A DNA stretch of 64,000 nucleotides from Paenibacillus sp. MAHUQ-63 (GCF_028765165.1 NZ_JARADB010000003.1:1188042-1252041); one strand, 5' to 3'; positions 16,714 through 25,386 are shown, numbered from the stretch's first letter. Notes: generated by a model from the sequence alone, not told the origin. Numbers and translations are program-made.

Positions 16714-16749
16714 CCCAAAAAGGATCCGCAATTGCGGGTCCTTTTTGGG
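16714..16749 (+). terminator. Intrinsic terminator after doxX
   Basis: CCCAAAAAGGA-CCGCAA and its complement TTGCGG-TCCTTTTTGGG form a long stem with a T-run within the right arm. Confidence 0.75.
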
Positions 16750-16866
16750 CACTACCAAATCTGTATTTACAAAACGCACTACCGGTCCCTCGACGCTGCT
16801 TTTTCTATTCCTGCATCGTTATTGTTATAATTAGAAAACGAAAACAATTGGAATTAAGGAGGAAAA

Positions 16867-17037
16867 ATGATGGCTTGGTCTGAACTGAAATTGATACCGA
16901 ACGAATACAATGATGAAGTCAAAGCAATTGACGAATCCCTTATCAGACTACTAACTGAACGCCTCTATGATTCAGCTCATGGAGAATGTGCGAAAAGCCA
17001 CATTAATGCGTTTGAACCAGCCTGCTTCTCTGCGTGA
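16867..17037 (+). CDS. Short ORF, N-terminal stub of an unidentified protein
   Basis: A strong AGGAGGAAAA site precedes ATG-ATG and 56 codons beginning MMAWSELKLIPNEYNDEVKA, with a helix that continues IDESLIRLLTER. The start of this frame reads like a real protein (amphipathic helix), but the tail from about residue 36 is the wrong frame of the TetR remnant that follows. It therefore appears to be the 5' end of one gene joined out of frame to the 3' end of another. I cannot name the family. Confidence 0.4.
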   Translation: MMAWSELKLIPNEYNDEVKAIDESLIRLLTERLYDSAHGECAKSHINAFEPACFSA

Positions 17038-17377
17038 CAGATTGCTTGATATCACTGAAGCGCATCTGAAGGCGATCGATTTCTATCTTCATTCCTTCAT
17101 GCGGAAGATGGAAGCGATTCTCACCGAAGAACAAATGAACACGATGCGCAAATCGGAACAAGCCCTCTTGGATGCATTGGTAACCGAATTCAATAAATCC
17201 TCCGCATCCGGCGAGATTGGCCCTGTCGATGCGCGTGTCATCGCACGTGCTTACACGTCCTTGCTTATGATGGGACACGCACGTGATGGTGAAGGTAACA
17301 AAATGTTCCCCCGCGAAGATGAGGCTGCCAAACAAATTATAGATATTCTATGGCATGGATTGTTCCCGCCTGTATAA
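16967..17377 (+). pseudogene. TetR-family regulator, C-terminal domain remnant
   Basis: This frame encodes 136 residues of helical sequence (SLRDRLLDITEAHLKAIDFY, then MRKMEAILTEEQM) typical of the ligand-binding half of a TetR regulator. The DNA-binding helix-turn-helix is absent, and the frame's first ATG has no ribosome binding site because it lies inside the 16867 ORF. The simplest reading is a deletion that fused an unrelated 5' end to a TetR 3' end. The stretch from 17378 to 17554 holds only a small GGCACG...CGTGCC hairpin. Confidence 0.5.
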
Positions 17378-17554
17378 TGATTTTGCCCACTTAGTGACGT
17401 CTACAATCAATTTAAGGTCCTAAGAGCCGAGCTTCCGGCAGCACAAAAAGGCACGGTCTCAGTAGGGAACGTGCCTGCTTCATTTACTACAGATTCTGTA
17501 GTTCAATATTGCCGACTTACAGACGGATATTCGCGCAGGATCAGGCTCAATTGT

Positions 17555-18103
17555 TTAATCTAAATGCACCCTGAACGCGTACATCAGGAAGCAAACGATT
17601 ACAATCGAGAGCAGATATGCTATTCCAGGCCTACGGCTGTGCAAGATCATCATCGGGAACATCATAATATCGAACAAAATCGAGTAGAAAAGGTTCCAAT
17701 TGTTTTGATATGTTATTCGGCCGGTATGAACCATTACCCATTCCATCGAAGCATAAATCGTAATCCATAAGGCAATATGACGAGATTTCTTCCAAAAACC
17801 GTTCTCGGGAAGTGTGCTTAGAAAAAGAAGGATGTTTAGAGGCATCGTAAGTACCGCGTAAACAACTACCGTTACCGTGTGATTGTACAAAAAATCAGGA
17901 TGAAACTTCCACATCGTTTGATCTTTCGTCAAAAATTCATACAAAAATGCGCCTGAGGTCATATAAAGCATAGTTGAGTGATATCTCTTCCAATCGCTTC
18001 TCTTCGACCACCACAGGGCTGTTATTATACTTAGAATTGCTAAACCAGCATGCATACGTTTTCGCCTCAACCGCATTAGATTCCATTGTTTAATTCTACC
18101 CAT
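17555..18103 (-). CDS. CBO0543-like membrane protein
   Basis: The 182-residue protein has a basic N-terminus and about five hydrophobic segments, with YMTSGAFLYEFLTKDQTMWK, a WITIYASMEW segment and a YQNNWNLFYSILFDI loop. This pattern fits the CBO0543 family, small integral membrane proteins of unknown function common in Bacillales. It stands alone between the TetR remnant and a small minus-strand ORF. No function is proposed. Confidence 0.65.
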   Translation of the reverse strand: MGRIKQWNLMRLRRKRMHAGLAILSIITALWWSKRSDWKRYHSTMLYMTSGAFLYEFLTKDQTMWKFHPDFLYNHTVTVVVYAVLTMPLNILLFLSTLPENGFWKKSRHIALWITIYASMEWVMVHTGRITYQNNWNLFYSILFDIMMFPMMILHSRRPGIAYLLSIVIVCFLMYAFRVHLD

Positions 18104-18207
18104 TTGTACTTCTCTTATGCTTCCCTACAGCTTAAAGAGGATGCCGGTCAAATTCGCTGCTTTCACATTACTTAAGTATTTCCACCTAAAAATCTAAAAG
18201 GCCCCAA

Positions 18208-18330
18208 TTACTGGGACCCTTTATTTCTCAGGGAGTCAACTTTATTAAGGATTCTCATGGAGAAAGCTGTTGTCAAAGCAAGTCCTAATGCACCGAGCAC
18301 CATTATTGTGAGGTCAAGCTTAGGTACCAC
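18208..18330 (-). CDS. Small single-pass membrane peptide (40 residues)
   Basis: A GTG start behind AAAGGAGG encodes MVPKLDLTIMVLGALGLALT, then a short polar tail. One hydrophobic segment is followed by a basic end (RILNKVDSLRNK), reminiscent of small membrane peptides such as holin-like or type I toxin peptides, though no family is recognised. An imperfect hairpin with a T-rich tail (about 18199-18220) overlaps the stop and may terminate it. An ATG 4 nt upstream in another frame gives only MRGT. Confidence 0.45.
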   Translation of the reverse strand: MVPKLDLTIMVLGALGLALTTAFSMRILNKVDSLRNKGSQ

Positions 18331-18476
18331 GCATGATCGTACCTCCTTTAAAATTTTATCCCAAATATAGGTTTTCCACATATTACAAACAGTATGTGGT
18401 TGGAAAACTGAAATATCGGATGCTCTCGTATAATTAGACCTTATTCTTTGTGTTAGTCGAGAGTGATACCTCTATT

Positions 18477-19616
18477 CTAAGTTTTGTAAAATGAGAAAAT
18501 AAAGGTGGATCCTATATGGTCCGTCTCCACTTTGAGTTCAGCTTCATGCCTTCTCGCGATATCATAACAGATCGATAATCCTAGACCTGTGCCGTTCGCT
18601 TTGGTTGTCAGGAATGGACTGCCAAGTTGCTCAAGAATTTTCGCAGGAATACCTCCTGCCTCGTCCTTAACCATAAACCCTACATGATTTTGATCTTCAA
18701 ACAATTCGACCGTCACACTAGAACCAACTACTGAAGCCTCAAGACCGTTCCTTACGAGATTAATGAGCACTTGCTGTATTTCTTTCGTATTTATCCAAAG
18801 GAGGGGAACCTGCTTCTCAATAAACATGATCTTCTTGCCCATCATCAGTGCATCTGCTTCCAATAATGGCAATACAGCATGAAAGATTTCCGATAAATCA
18901 CGCTCTTCTCGATCAATGTAATTGTTCTTCTTAGACAGGGATAAGAAATTTCCGATAATTTCATTTGCCCGATCTAACTCACTGATAATTAACTCATAAT
19001 ATTTTTGGAAATTCACAAAATTATTTTGCTTCATAGTCAGCTGCAAAAAACCTCTCACTGTTGTAATTGGGTTCCTTACCTCGTGACTGATACTAGCGGC
19101 CATTTGTGCAACTAAACTTAGACGGTCCAGTCGTTCAACTTCATTGCGAAGCCGGGTATGTTCCTCAATTTTTTCACTGACTATCCTCTCAAGATGTTCT
19201 TTATTCAATCGGACTTCCCGCTCTTTCAGTACGAAGTGCGAGATATCTTCGGAAGTGGCTAGCACGCCTATCACTACTCCTGCTTCGTCATAAATTGGCG
19301 TAGTATTCCACACTGATATCGATTTATGACCATCTTCCCAGACAAACTCCAACACTTCATTTTCGACCTCTTCTTTTAACCTTGCTGTTCTTTGCATAGG
19401 CATTTCTTGAGCTTCGAGCTCAATCCCATCCCGAAATACATTTACCTTGGGAGGTACAATTGAAGAATGGGAAAAAACCTCGCCTGCTTGAATGCGCAGC
19501 ATACGCGAAGCTTTTTTGTTATGTTTAATTTTGGTGCAATGTGGATCCGTTGCAATGGAGACTCCACCTGGCGAATGTTCAAAAAGAAACCAGTATTCAT
19601 CCGGGATATAATTCAT
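18477..19616 (-). CDS. PAS-domain sensor histidine kinase (sporulation-kinase type)
   Basis: The 379-residue protein has an N-terminal PAS domain (about 1-130, ending GVLATSEDIS), a short coiled linker, a dimerisation/phosphoacceptor domain with His178 in SISHEVRNPITTVRGF, and a C-terminal ATPase domain with NLVRNGLEA (N box), DEAGGIP (G1) and GTGLGLSICYDIA (G2). No membrane segment is visible, so it should be cytoplasmic. No response regulator is adjacent, as for the orphan kinases that feed the Spo0 phosphorelay; that role is inference. AAAGGGGCC precedes the ATG. Confidence 0.88.
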   Translation of the reverse strand: MNYIPDEYWFLFEHSPGGVSIATDPHCTKIKHNKKASRMLRIQAGEVFSHSSIVPPKVNVFRDGIELEAQEMPMQRTARLKEEVENEVLEFVWEDGHKSISVWNTTPIYDEAGVVIGVLATSEDISHFVLKEREVRLNKEHLERIVSEKIEEHTRLRNEVERLDRLSLVAQMAASISHEVRNPITTVRGFLQLTMKQNNFVNFQKYYELIISELDRANEIIGNFLSLSKKNNYIDREERDLSEIFHAVLPLLEADALMMGKKIMFIEKQVPLLWINTKEIQQVLINLVRNGLEASVVGSSVTVELFEDQNHVGFMVKDEAGGIPAKILEQLGSPFLTTKANGTGLGLSICYDIARRHEAELKVETDHIGSTFIFSFYKT

Positions 19617-19978
19617 ATAAGGCCCCTTTCAGAAGTCCTAGATTAAGTTACATCACTGTGCCACATGTATTAAATCAATTGCCCACCATGAAAAATTTTA
19701 GAATAAATTCGCGTTTAGGAACCTGTAACCTACTATAAGAATGCAGGTTTATATTCAAATTATTCATTTAATCACAGAATCCTGCTCTTTCATGAAAAGA
19801 GGAGCTGCATTTTTCGCAGCTTCTTCACTCTCGATACTTTTTTGTGAACATGTATTCTGAAAACCCACGTCCAGTAAGGGATTGCATTTGTCGAATGATG
19901 ACAAGAACATAATGTCTTAAATGACAAGAACTCTATCTCATTACCCATCGGGCTTCTGTTACCCCTTTATCAAGATCC

Positions 19979-20024
19979 ACACAAAAAATAACCATCGCCA
20001 CATAAGCGAAGGTTATTTTTTGTG
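19979..20024. terminator. Bidirectional terminator
   Basis: CACAAAAAATAACC and GGTTATTTTTTGTG form a perfect stem with an inner TCGC...GCGA pair, giving a T-run on either strand. It separates the SDR gene from the kinase. The remainder of 19617-20094 shows a smaller GAGGAGCTGC...GCAGCTTCTTC hairpin near 19800 and no gene. Confidence 0.75.
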
Positions 20025-20094
20025 TGTGCTTGCGTATGACTATTTTCATGCGCAAACTCGGATAGAATGAAGTTAGATCCATCTTCCGTTTATT

Positions 20095-21072
20095 TTATTC
20101 TACTTCAGAAAACTTTACTGAAGTTAATTGCTCACTCAACTTCCAAAGTTGCTCCGCTAATATCGGGTCAACTGCCCAAGGCAGCACGCCCGATAGTTTT
20201 TGATTGAGTCCTTGGGTACCTTCCACTTCAATGACTTCAGCAATATCGACGTCCAAGCAGTACACCCCACCTTTATCTTCGAGTTGAGGACTTGTTGCAC
20301 ACCATACACTCGTAGCTGCTCCTTGCTCCGCCGTCTTCAATTCCCCAGAAGCAGCTGCTTTCTCCTCTTCAGACATATACCGGACTAAGTCGGTCATTAT
20401 TCTGCCTGGGTGTACCGAAAATGCGCGGATACCATAAGCTTCTCCCCGTTTGTCCAAAGCGACGGCAAAGAGTGCATTCGCTGATTTCGACTGGCCGTAT
20501 GCCTTCCATTTGTCGTATTCTCGCTTCTCGAAGTTTGGGTCATCAAAATCAACGCCACCGAAGCGTACGCCTGTGGAGGACACGGAAACAACCCGCGCTT
20601 TCCCGGCCTTCCTCAACGCTGGCCACAATCTTAACGTCAACTGAAAGTGACCTAAATGATTTGTTGCGAATTGAGATTCAAAGCCGCGAGAATCGCGTAC
20701 GAGTGGCGGAGCCATGATCCCAGCGTTATTAATCAGAATATCCAACTGCCGGCCGGATGCCAGGAATCGGTTCGCAAATGCGTCGATCGAATCGGGATCG
20801 ATTAAATCCAGTTCCTCCAGTTCAGCACGTGGAATTCCGATAATTGAAGCGCGAGCTTTCTCTGGCGTGCGGGCCGGGACAATAACTGTCGCTCCTGCTT
20901 CTGCTAAAGCTCTGGTCGTTTCAAGCCCGACACCGGAGTAACCGCCGGTTACAATAGCAATCATTCCAGTCAAATCTTGACCGACAAGGACTTCCCGCGC
21001 TGTTGTATCCCAACCAAAACCTGATAATATTGGTTTTTGTAATGTCTTTGTATAGTCTCTATTTTGATTCAT
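20095..21072 (-). CDS. Short-chain dehydrogenase/reductase
   Basis: The 325-residue protein is a classical SDR with the cofactor loop TGGYSGVGLETTRAL (about 43-57), the NNAG motif, the catalytic Ser in SVSSTGVRFG and YGQSK with the Tyr/Lys pair. It resembles the WW-domain oxidoreductase/retinol dehydrogenase-like subgroup common in soil bacteria; the substrate is unknown. It follows the MerR regulator with 1 nt between genes, so the two form one transcript controlled by the MerR-type promoter at 21509-21539. Confidence 0.88.
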   Translation of the reverse strand: MNQNRDYTKTLQKPILSGFGWDTTAREVLVGQDLTGMIAIVTGGYSGVGLETTRALAEAGATVIVPARTPEKARASIIGIPRAELEELDLIDPDSIDAFANRFLASGRQLDILINNAGIMAPPLVRDSRGFESQFATNHLGHFQLTLRLWPALRKAGKARVVSVSSTGVRFGGVDFDDPNFEKREYDKWKAYGQSKSANALFAVALDKRGEAYGIRAFSVHPGRIMTDLVRYMSEEEKAAASGELKTAEQGAATSVWCATSPQLEDKGGVYCLDVDIAEVIEVEGTQGLNQKLSGVLPWAVDPILAEQLWKLSEQLTSVKFSEVE

Positions 21073-21073
21073 T

Positions 21074-21454
21074 TCATTCGCCTCCTAGCTTTAGCTGCTT
21101 CATTAATTCATTAAAATGCTCAATTTTATAATTCACAACACTTAAAGATTCTTGAATTTCCTTCAACTGCAATTCGATATCTAGCTTATGTGCACAGAGT
21201 ATACGATAACAATTTACATATTGTTTAGTAGTTGCCAAGGTCATATATTTCTCGATTTCCTTTAGTGGCATGCCAGTTCGCTTGAGATGCGTGATAAATA
21301 GTAACCGTTCAAGATGAACTGATCCATATTCCCGTCTACCGTGTTCATTCAACTTTGTCGGCGGCAGAAGTCCGAGTTTGCCATAATAACGAATCGTATC
21401 ATAACTCAGATTCGTCTTTTGGGAAATTTCTGCGATTGAAAATGTATACTCCAT
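21074..21454 (-). CDS. MerR family transcriptional regulator
   Basis: The 126-residue protein has the MerR winged helix (FSIAEISQKTNLSYDTIRYY, then GLLPPTKLNEHGRREY) and a C-terminal coiled-coil dimerisation helix (LDIELQLKEIQESLSVVNYK). It fits the subgroup that senses electrophiles or metabolites and activates an adjacent oxidoreductase. It is first in a two-gene operon with the SDR gene. Its promoter has the distorted 19-bp spacer with a palindromic operator, so it should activate its own operon. Confidence 0.88.
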   Translation of the reverse strand: MEYTFSIAEISQKTNLSYDTIRYYGKLGLLPPTKLNEHGRREYGSVHLERLLFITHLKRTGMPLKEIEKYMTLATTKQYVNCYRILCAHKLDIELQLKEIQESLSVVNYKIEHFNELMKQLKLGGE

Positions 21455-21508
21455 TGTGGTCCTCCCTTCTAGTACATGTTAAATTGTTACGTTTCAATTC
21501 TATTTCGC

Positions 21509-21539
21509 ATCTTAACTCATGGAGTAAACTCCATGTAAA
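21509..21539 (-). promoter_or_regulatory. MerR-type promoter with 19-bp spacer and operator
   Basis: On the minus strand TTTACA (21539-21534) and TAAGAT (21514-21509) are 19 bp apart. Between them is CATGGAGTAAACTCCATG as read on the plus strand (21518-21535), an 8-2-8 inverted repeat. This is the standard layout of MerR-activated promoters. Confidence 0.75.
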
Positions 21540-21870
21540 GGTATAGAATCAATATTTCTCAAATTTAAATTCTATATACTAGAAAATTCTCCATTTCTCT
21601 GCCATGAAGATCGATGCCATTAACGACTTCTATAGCATTCGTTTAGACGAGACGTTAAAGTGCTATAACCCTTTCACCATCCAAACAAATTCATTTTGAT
21701 GAAAAGCACTCCTCCACCACGCTAATCTCCCCCTTACATTAATAAAAAAAGAGACCCACAGCAACGGGCCGCGAGTCTAAGTTATATATTTTAAAGGGGG
21801 TCTTGATTCTTAGTATAGGCTTAATTCATTAAGACAGAATGAAAATAATATTTCAATTTGATTACATCTT

Positions 21871-21896
21871 TAAACTAACGTTCCCCTTTAGCATAA
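21871..21896 (+). repeat. Interspersed repeat, right end only (left border of array A)
   Basis: AAACTAACGTTCCCCTTTAG is a degenerate match to the right end AACTATCGTTCCCCGTTAG. It lies about 20 nt beyond the stop codon at 21915. The region 21541-21870 has no gene and no clear left half of the repeat. Confidence 0.5.
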
Positions 21897-21914
21897 GCCC
21901 GTGCCCGATATTCT

Positions 21915-22688
21915 TTACTCTATCGCCCACTCCACCTTTATCGCTCCTTGCAGACCGTTTCCTTCCACAACGAACCGATATTGGGCAGTCTTTTTTATTG
22001 TCACATTGTACTTTAGCCTACCATTGATGTTCTCTCGTGCTCCGATATTTTTACCATTTTCATCAAGAAGAGAATATCCGTAGCCGCCTCGTTCTGCATT
22101 CGTAATCTCCACTGAGTATGACAATGTCTCACCTTCTCGAACTACCACTGGAATCTCATGTTTTCCATTGAAATAGGTAAAGTTAGCTTCGAAAGATGTA
22201 CTAGTTCTTTTATCGGTCCATCCATTCTTCACAGTTAAATCGATGTTGAGAACGACGACAAGCAGCAGCGGAAAAGCGATGGAAAAGGAGTATTTAACAG
22301 GTGATTTCAGCTTCGACCATTGTGTCCCAACATAAAAAATGAGAGCAGAGAAAGCACCTACAGTACCAGCAAATAACGTAAGCGCGTTGAACCCATTTAC
22401 CATAAAAATGACATATCCTGCAATGACATATAGCAATGCTTTTCCTAATTTGTCCAACCTCGGTATGAGCCATGCGATAAGGTCAATCACTAAGGAACAG
22501 GCAATCCCATATAAATAGAAAAACTGCAAAAGTTTCAACTGAAAAATATCCTCAACAGTTTTATACATATCAAAACCTGTGTTCACGAACATGAATAAAA
22601 TGAAAAGAAAAGTTGCAATGCCTGCTCCGGATAACTTGGAAAAAAGGTAAGGTATTATTCGATGTACGCGAAAAATGTCCTTCTTCAT
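21915..22688 (-). CDS. Membrane protein with extracytoplasmic C-terminal domain, unknown function
   Basis: The 257-residue protein has about four hydrophobic segments in its first 150 residues (for example GIATFLFILFMFVNTGF and FSIAFPLLLVVVLNID), then an outer domain of about 105 residues that looks like a beta-sandwich, with EVSYSVEITNAERGG-like strands (actual text TLSYSVEITNAERGGYGYSL). I do not recognise a family. Its ATG overlaps the stop of the signal-peptidase-like gene (22685-22688), so the two are translationally coupled and probably cooperate. The pair is the first unit of array A. Confidence 0.6.
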   Translation of the reverse strand: MKKDIFRVHRIIPYLFSKLSGAGIATFLFILFMFVNTGFDMYKTVEDIFQLKLLQFFYLYGIACSLVIDLIAWLIPRLDKLGKALLYVIAGYVIFMVNGFNALTLFAGTVGAFSALIFYVGTQWSKLKSPVKYSFSIAFPLLLVVVLNIDLTVKNGWTDKRTSTSFEANFTYFNGKHEIPVVVREGETLSYSVEITNAERGGYGYSLLDENGKNIGARENINGRLKYNVTIKKTAQYRFVVEGNGLQGAIKVEWAIE

Positions 22689-23338
22689 TTCTTCACCACA
22701 CCAAGAACCATACCCAGTATATTATCTTTTGGGATTGTTCCAAAATGTCTGCTGTCCGCACTACGAAACCAATCGTCGCCAACGATAAAATAGTGCTCGT
22801 CAGGGACCTTTATCTCTTTCAAATTTGTTTCCTTGCTTTTTAAAATATCGTTAGCATTATCACTAAAATTATTACGAATGCTATCGGCTAAATCAGATTG
22901 ATTTGCTGCCTCCTGCAATTTTTCAATGTTCATTCCAAGTCTGTGTGCTTGCCCGTAAAAGGTATCAAGTTTTCTTCTGTCTATATAAATCTGACCCTTA
23001 TCAATGCGGATTTTCTCTCCAGGCAAGGCGATAATTCTTGAAATTTCATTCTCGCTCAAATTAATTTTGGAGTTATCCAACTTTGGATTTTTATAAAATA
23101 CGATTTCCCCTCTTTGAATATCATTTGATTTGTAATACGTTTGATCGACTACAATATCGAAGCCATCGAACTCATGATGACCACGATCCATGTTATCATA
23201 ACGGTGACTGTAAACATTCATACCTTCAACGGAGTTAATTATATTAATATCCTGTTTTGTTACATTATCTTTCAGCGGATCTACAGTGCAAGCTGTTAGT
23301 ATAAAAGTAATTAACAAAAGAAATACACTTAATCTCAT
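22685..23338 (-). CDS. Signal peptidase I-like lipoprotein lacking the usual Ser/Lys pair
   Basis: The 217-residue protein has a lipoprotein signal ending TAC (Cys17). Later segments match S26 signal peptidase boxes: IQRGEIVFYK, ISRIIALPGEKIRIDKGQIY and VGDDWFRSADSRHFGTI (the GDN-x-SxDSR box). Where the nucleophile is expected (SM-x-R/P-G) the text is DNMDRG, with Asn in place of Ser, and the position before RIIALPG is Ser rather than the catalytic Lys. It may be inactive, use another residue, or serve as a binding factor. It is coupled to the membrane protein at 21915. GGAGGTGAGC precedes the ATG. Confidence 0.7.
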   Translation of the reverse strand: MRLSVFLLLITFILTACTVDPLKDNVTKQDINIINSVEGMNVYSHRYDNMDRGHHEFDGFDIVVDQTYYKSNDIQRGEIVFYKNPKLDNSKINLSENEISRIIALPGEKIRIDKGQIYIDRRKLDTFYGQAHRLGMNIEKLQEAANQSDLADSIRNNFSDNANDILKSKETNLKEIKVPDEHYFIVGDDWFRSADSRHFGTIPKDNILGMVLGVVKK

Positions 23339-23506
23339 TTGCTCACCTCCAAAGTATCCTGTAATTATTATACTTCAAGAGGATATTTTATCTTCCATAT
23401 TTTGTGAAAAATCAACAAACACTCGCATTGAATATAATTAATATCCTTTAGCGTAATATGTTAGCCTGTCAATCCTAATCGAAGAGTGCCCCCAACGCTA
23501 AACTCC

Positions 23507-23597
23507 CTGCTGACCGTTAGCACGGAAACAGCAGCCCATCGTAATGACAGGCTGCCGAGATTTCTTTATTCGACTATCGTTCCCCGTTAGCGCAATG
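23507..23597 (+). repeat. Interspersed hairpin repeat, full copy
   Basis: Left core TGACCGTTAGCACGG, central hairpin CAGCAGCC...GGCTGCC, right end GACTATCGTTCCCCGTTAGC. It separates the signal-peptidase-like unit from the DinB gene. Confidence 0.85.
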
Positions 23598-23630
23598 ATT
23601 GAGCTTCGAAAAATGATCATTTAAGGCATA

Positions 23631-24131
23631 TTAGCACAGTAAATGCCCCTTCCTCATTTTGGCGATGTAAGTAATTTGTGCTGTGTGACCCGGCAAATGT
23701 CTAAATTGATGCAGAAGCATTTCGAGGGCAGTAGCTTGGTTATCAACTCCGCTATTCGTCAGTGGAGATAAGCTCAAATAAGGTTGTTCAAGTAAAAGTT
23801 CAGGTTTCGCTCTTATTTTTTCCAGAACCATAATGATGCGGTCAAAAGATTTCGAAATGAGCTCCAAAGCTTGAGCTTTCGACAGCTGTAGACCACGATC
23901 AAATTCCTTATCTCTGTCTCTTGTATCTGGAACATTAAAGAATGCAGTTTCAATTCGTTGATGTACTGTTCCCCAAATGTGTGCCACTAAATTGGCAATG
24001 CTGTTACTATCAGGGGTGGGCGTCCATAAGATATCTTCGTCTGACAGTTGTTCAATTACTTTCAATGTCGATATCTTTTCGGATATGTATTTCTTTAAGA
24101 GAAACTCTATAAGAATCGATGTGCTATCCAC
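23631..24131 (-). CDS. DinB/DUF1572-like metal-binding four-helix protein
   Basis: The 166-residue protein is all-helical with spaced histidines (LVAHIWGTVHQR and LLHQFRHLPGHTAQITY) that would bind a metal in the DinB/YfiT fold. Members include thiol-dependent transferases and uncharacterised stress proteins, so the activity is unknown. The start is GTG with AGGAGGG upstream at a slightly long spacing. The gene stands alone between two repeat copies in array A. Confidence 0.75.
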   Translation of the reverse strand: MDSTSILIEFLLKKYISEKISTLKVIEQLSDEDILWTPTPDSNSIANLVAHIWGTVHQRIETAFFNVPDTRDRDKEFDRGLQLSKAQALELISKSFDRIIMVLEKIRAKPELLLEQPYLSLSPLTNSGVDNQATALEMLLHQFRHLPGHTAQITYIAKMRKGHLLC

Positions 24132-24148
24132 TAAACTCTTACCCTCCT

Positions 24149-24228
24149 ATCGTTCAGGAAACGAAGTCGATCATCACGACCCGCTGTCCTGATGTCTTAT
24201 TGAGCTATAGTTCCCCGTCAGCGTAACG
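24149..24228 (+). repeat. Interspersed hairpin repeat, full but diverged copy
   Basis: The stem is TCAGGA...TCCTGA rather than GGGAGCAG, and the right end GAGCTATAGTTCCCCGTCAG is conserved. The changed but still paired arms suggest the hairpin is kept by compensation. Confidence 0.65.
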
Positions 24229-24276
24229 TACTACCATACAGAAAGCCTTGTTCGCCCGTCAGTTTACTTCCTTATT

Positions 24277-24693
24277 TTAAGAAGAAGTAGATGGTTTTAC
24301 CATAACACCCCAACCATCAGAATAACCACCATATTTTTTGGCCTCTTTATTAATCATCTTTTGAATTTCTACAATTGCATTCAACTCTAATGGCATCTCT
24401 TGTGAACATGTACATGTCCATTGATGGCCTTCAAAATCCTTTTCTAAAGAACACGCGAAATTTTTACCCATCATCATTTGTTTCACTTTTTCACCCGATA
24501 TTTCATCTCTAATAGCGATTTGAAAATCGACATTATGCTTTTGGGCAAGATCAACTCCTGATTTTTCTAGGGAGTCTAAGTTCTGACGATCAGCACTATC
24601 ATTAAAATAACTATCTTCTGACACGCTACTTTGACACCCCACTAATAGTGTTATTATGCAAACCGCAAAAATAAATCTTATCGTTTTGATCAT
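24277..24693 (-). CDS. Small lipoprotein, unknown function
   Basis: The 138-residue protein starts MIKTIRFIFAVCIITLLVGC, a lipoprotein signal with Cys20. The mature part is polar, with three further cysteines (NFACS, and CTC in WTCTCSQEM), which may form disulfides. The frame opens at a TTG further upstream, but GAAGGGTAGAATT points to the ATG at 24693. I recognise no family. It lies alone between two repeat copies. Confidence 0.6.
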   Translation of the reverse strand: MIKTIRFIFAVCIITLLVGCQSSVSEDSYFNDSADRQNLDSLEKSGVDLAQKHNVDFQIAIRDEISGEKVKQMMMGKNFACSLEKDFEGHQWTCTCSQEMPLELNAIVEIQKMINKEAKKYGGYSDGWGVMVKPSTSS

Positions 24694-24775
24694 AATTCTA
24701 CCCTTCAACTTGTTCAACGTTATATTCTCATTATTCGGCTAAGACTACTATTTCACCTGCAATCGATTGACGAAT

Positions 24776-24867
24776 ACTGCCCATTGGTTCAATGAAAAAG
24801 GGAGCATTTGCCGGCCTGCGGCGATCTGCTCCCTGATTGCTCAACTATAGTTCCTCGTTAGTTTAGG
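24776..24867 (+). repeat. Interspersed hairpin repeat, full copy
   Basis: Left core TGCCCATTGGTTCAATG, arms AGGGAGCA...TGCTCCCT around GCCGGCCTGCGGCGA, right end AACTATAGTTCCTCGTTAG. The stop of the next gene (24878) lies 11 nt beyond. Confidence 0.85.
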
Positions 24868-24877
24868 GACTCATCAT

Positions 24878-25270
24878 CTAACTCAAGTCAAAAGTTGACC
24901 ATCCATTGTCTCTTATTCGATTTAGTAAGCCTAAATAAATTCGTGAACACTTACGAGAGTTTTGCTTAGAAATTCTCTCCCAAAGCGTTTTTTTATATGG
25001 AATTATTATCTTTATTTTTGGTTCACTAAAAAATTCAATTTGTAACATACAACGCCAAGCAACACATTTCGATTCAATTTCTTTTAAATCCGTTATATTA
25101 AAGTCATTAGATGAATTCACATAATTCACAAAATTTCTTCTGCACTCGATAAAATCAATAAAGTGTGTAACCCCTTCATCAATGTAGTATAGCCCCTGAG
25201 GTGTAATTTCTTTTATACTATTATAATGAACTTCTTTACCATTAAGGCGACAATAATCCACAGAACTCAC
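24878..25270 (-). CDS. Hypothetical protein (130 residues), array A
   Basis: A GTG start behind GAGGTGATGAA encodes a protein rich in aromatic and charged residues, including EVHYNSIKEITPQGLYYIDE near the start, a basic KIKIIIPYKKTLWERI stretch and an LGLLNRIRDNGWSTFDLS end. No signal peptide or membrane segment is visible. Size and composition resemble the small immunity-like proteins found in accessory arrays, but I cannot assign a family. Confidence 0.5.
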   Translation of the reverse strand: MSSVDYCRLNGKEVHYNSIKEITPQGLYYIDEGVTHFIDFIECRRNFVNYVNSSNDFNITDLKEIESKCVAWRCMLQIEFFSEPKIKIIIPYKKTLWERISKQNSRKCSRIYLGLLNRIRDNGWSTFDLS

Positions 25271-25302
25271 TTCATCACCTCATTCCAAAATATCCATTGC
25301 AG

Positions 25303-25386
25303 ATTACTCCCCAATGGCGGAACAGGCTACCGTTCATCACAGTAACCTGTTATTCGTTGAACTATCGTTCTGCGTTAGCGTAACGC
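25303..25386 (+). repeat. Interspersed hairpin repeat, full but diverged copy
   Basis: Left end CCCCAATGGCGGAACAGG, stem AACAGGCTAC...GTAACCTGTT, right end GAACTATCGTTCTGCGTTAG. The arm sequence differs from most copies while remaining self-complementary. Confidence 0.75.
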
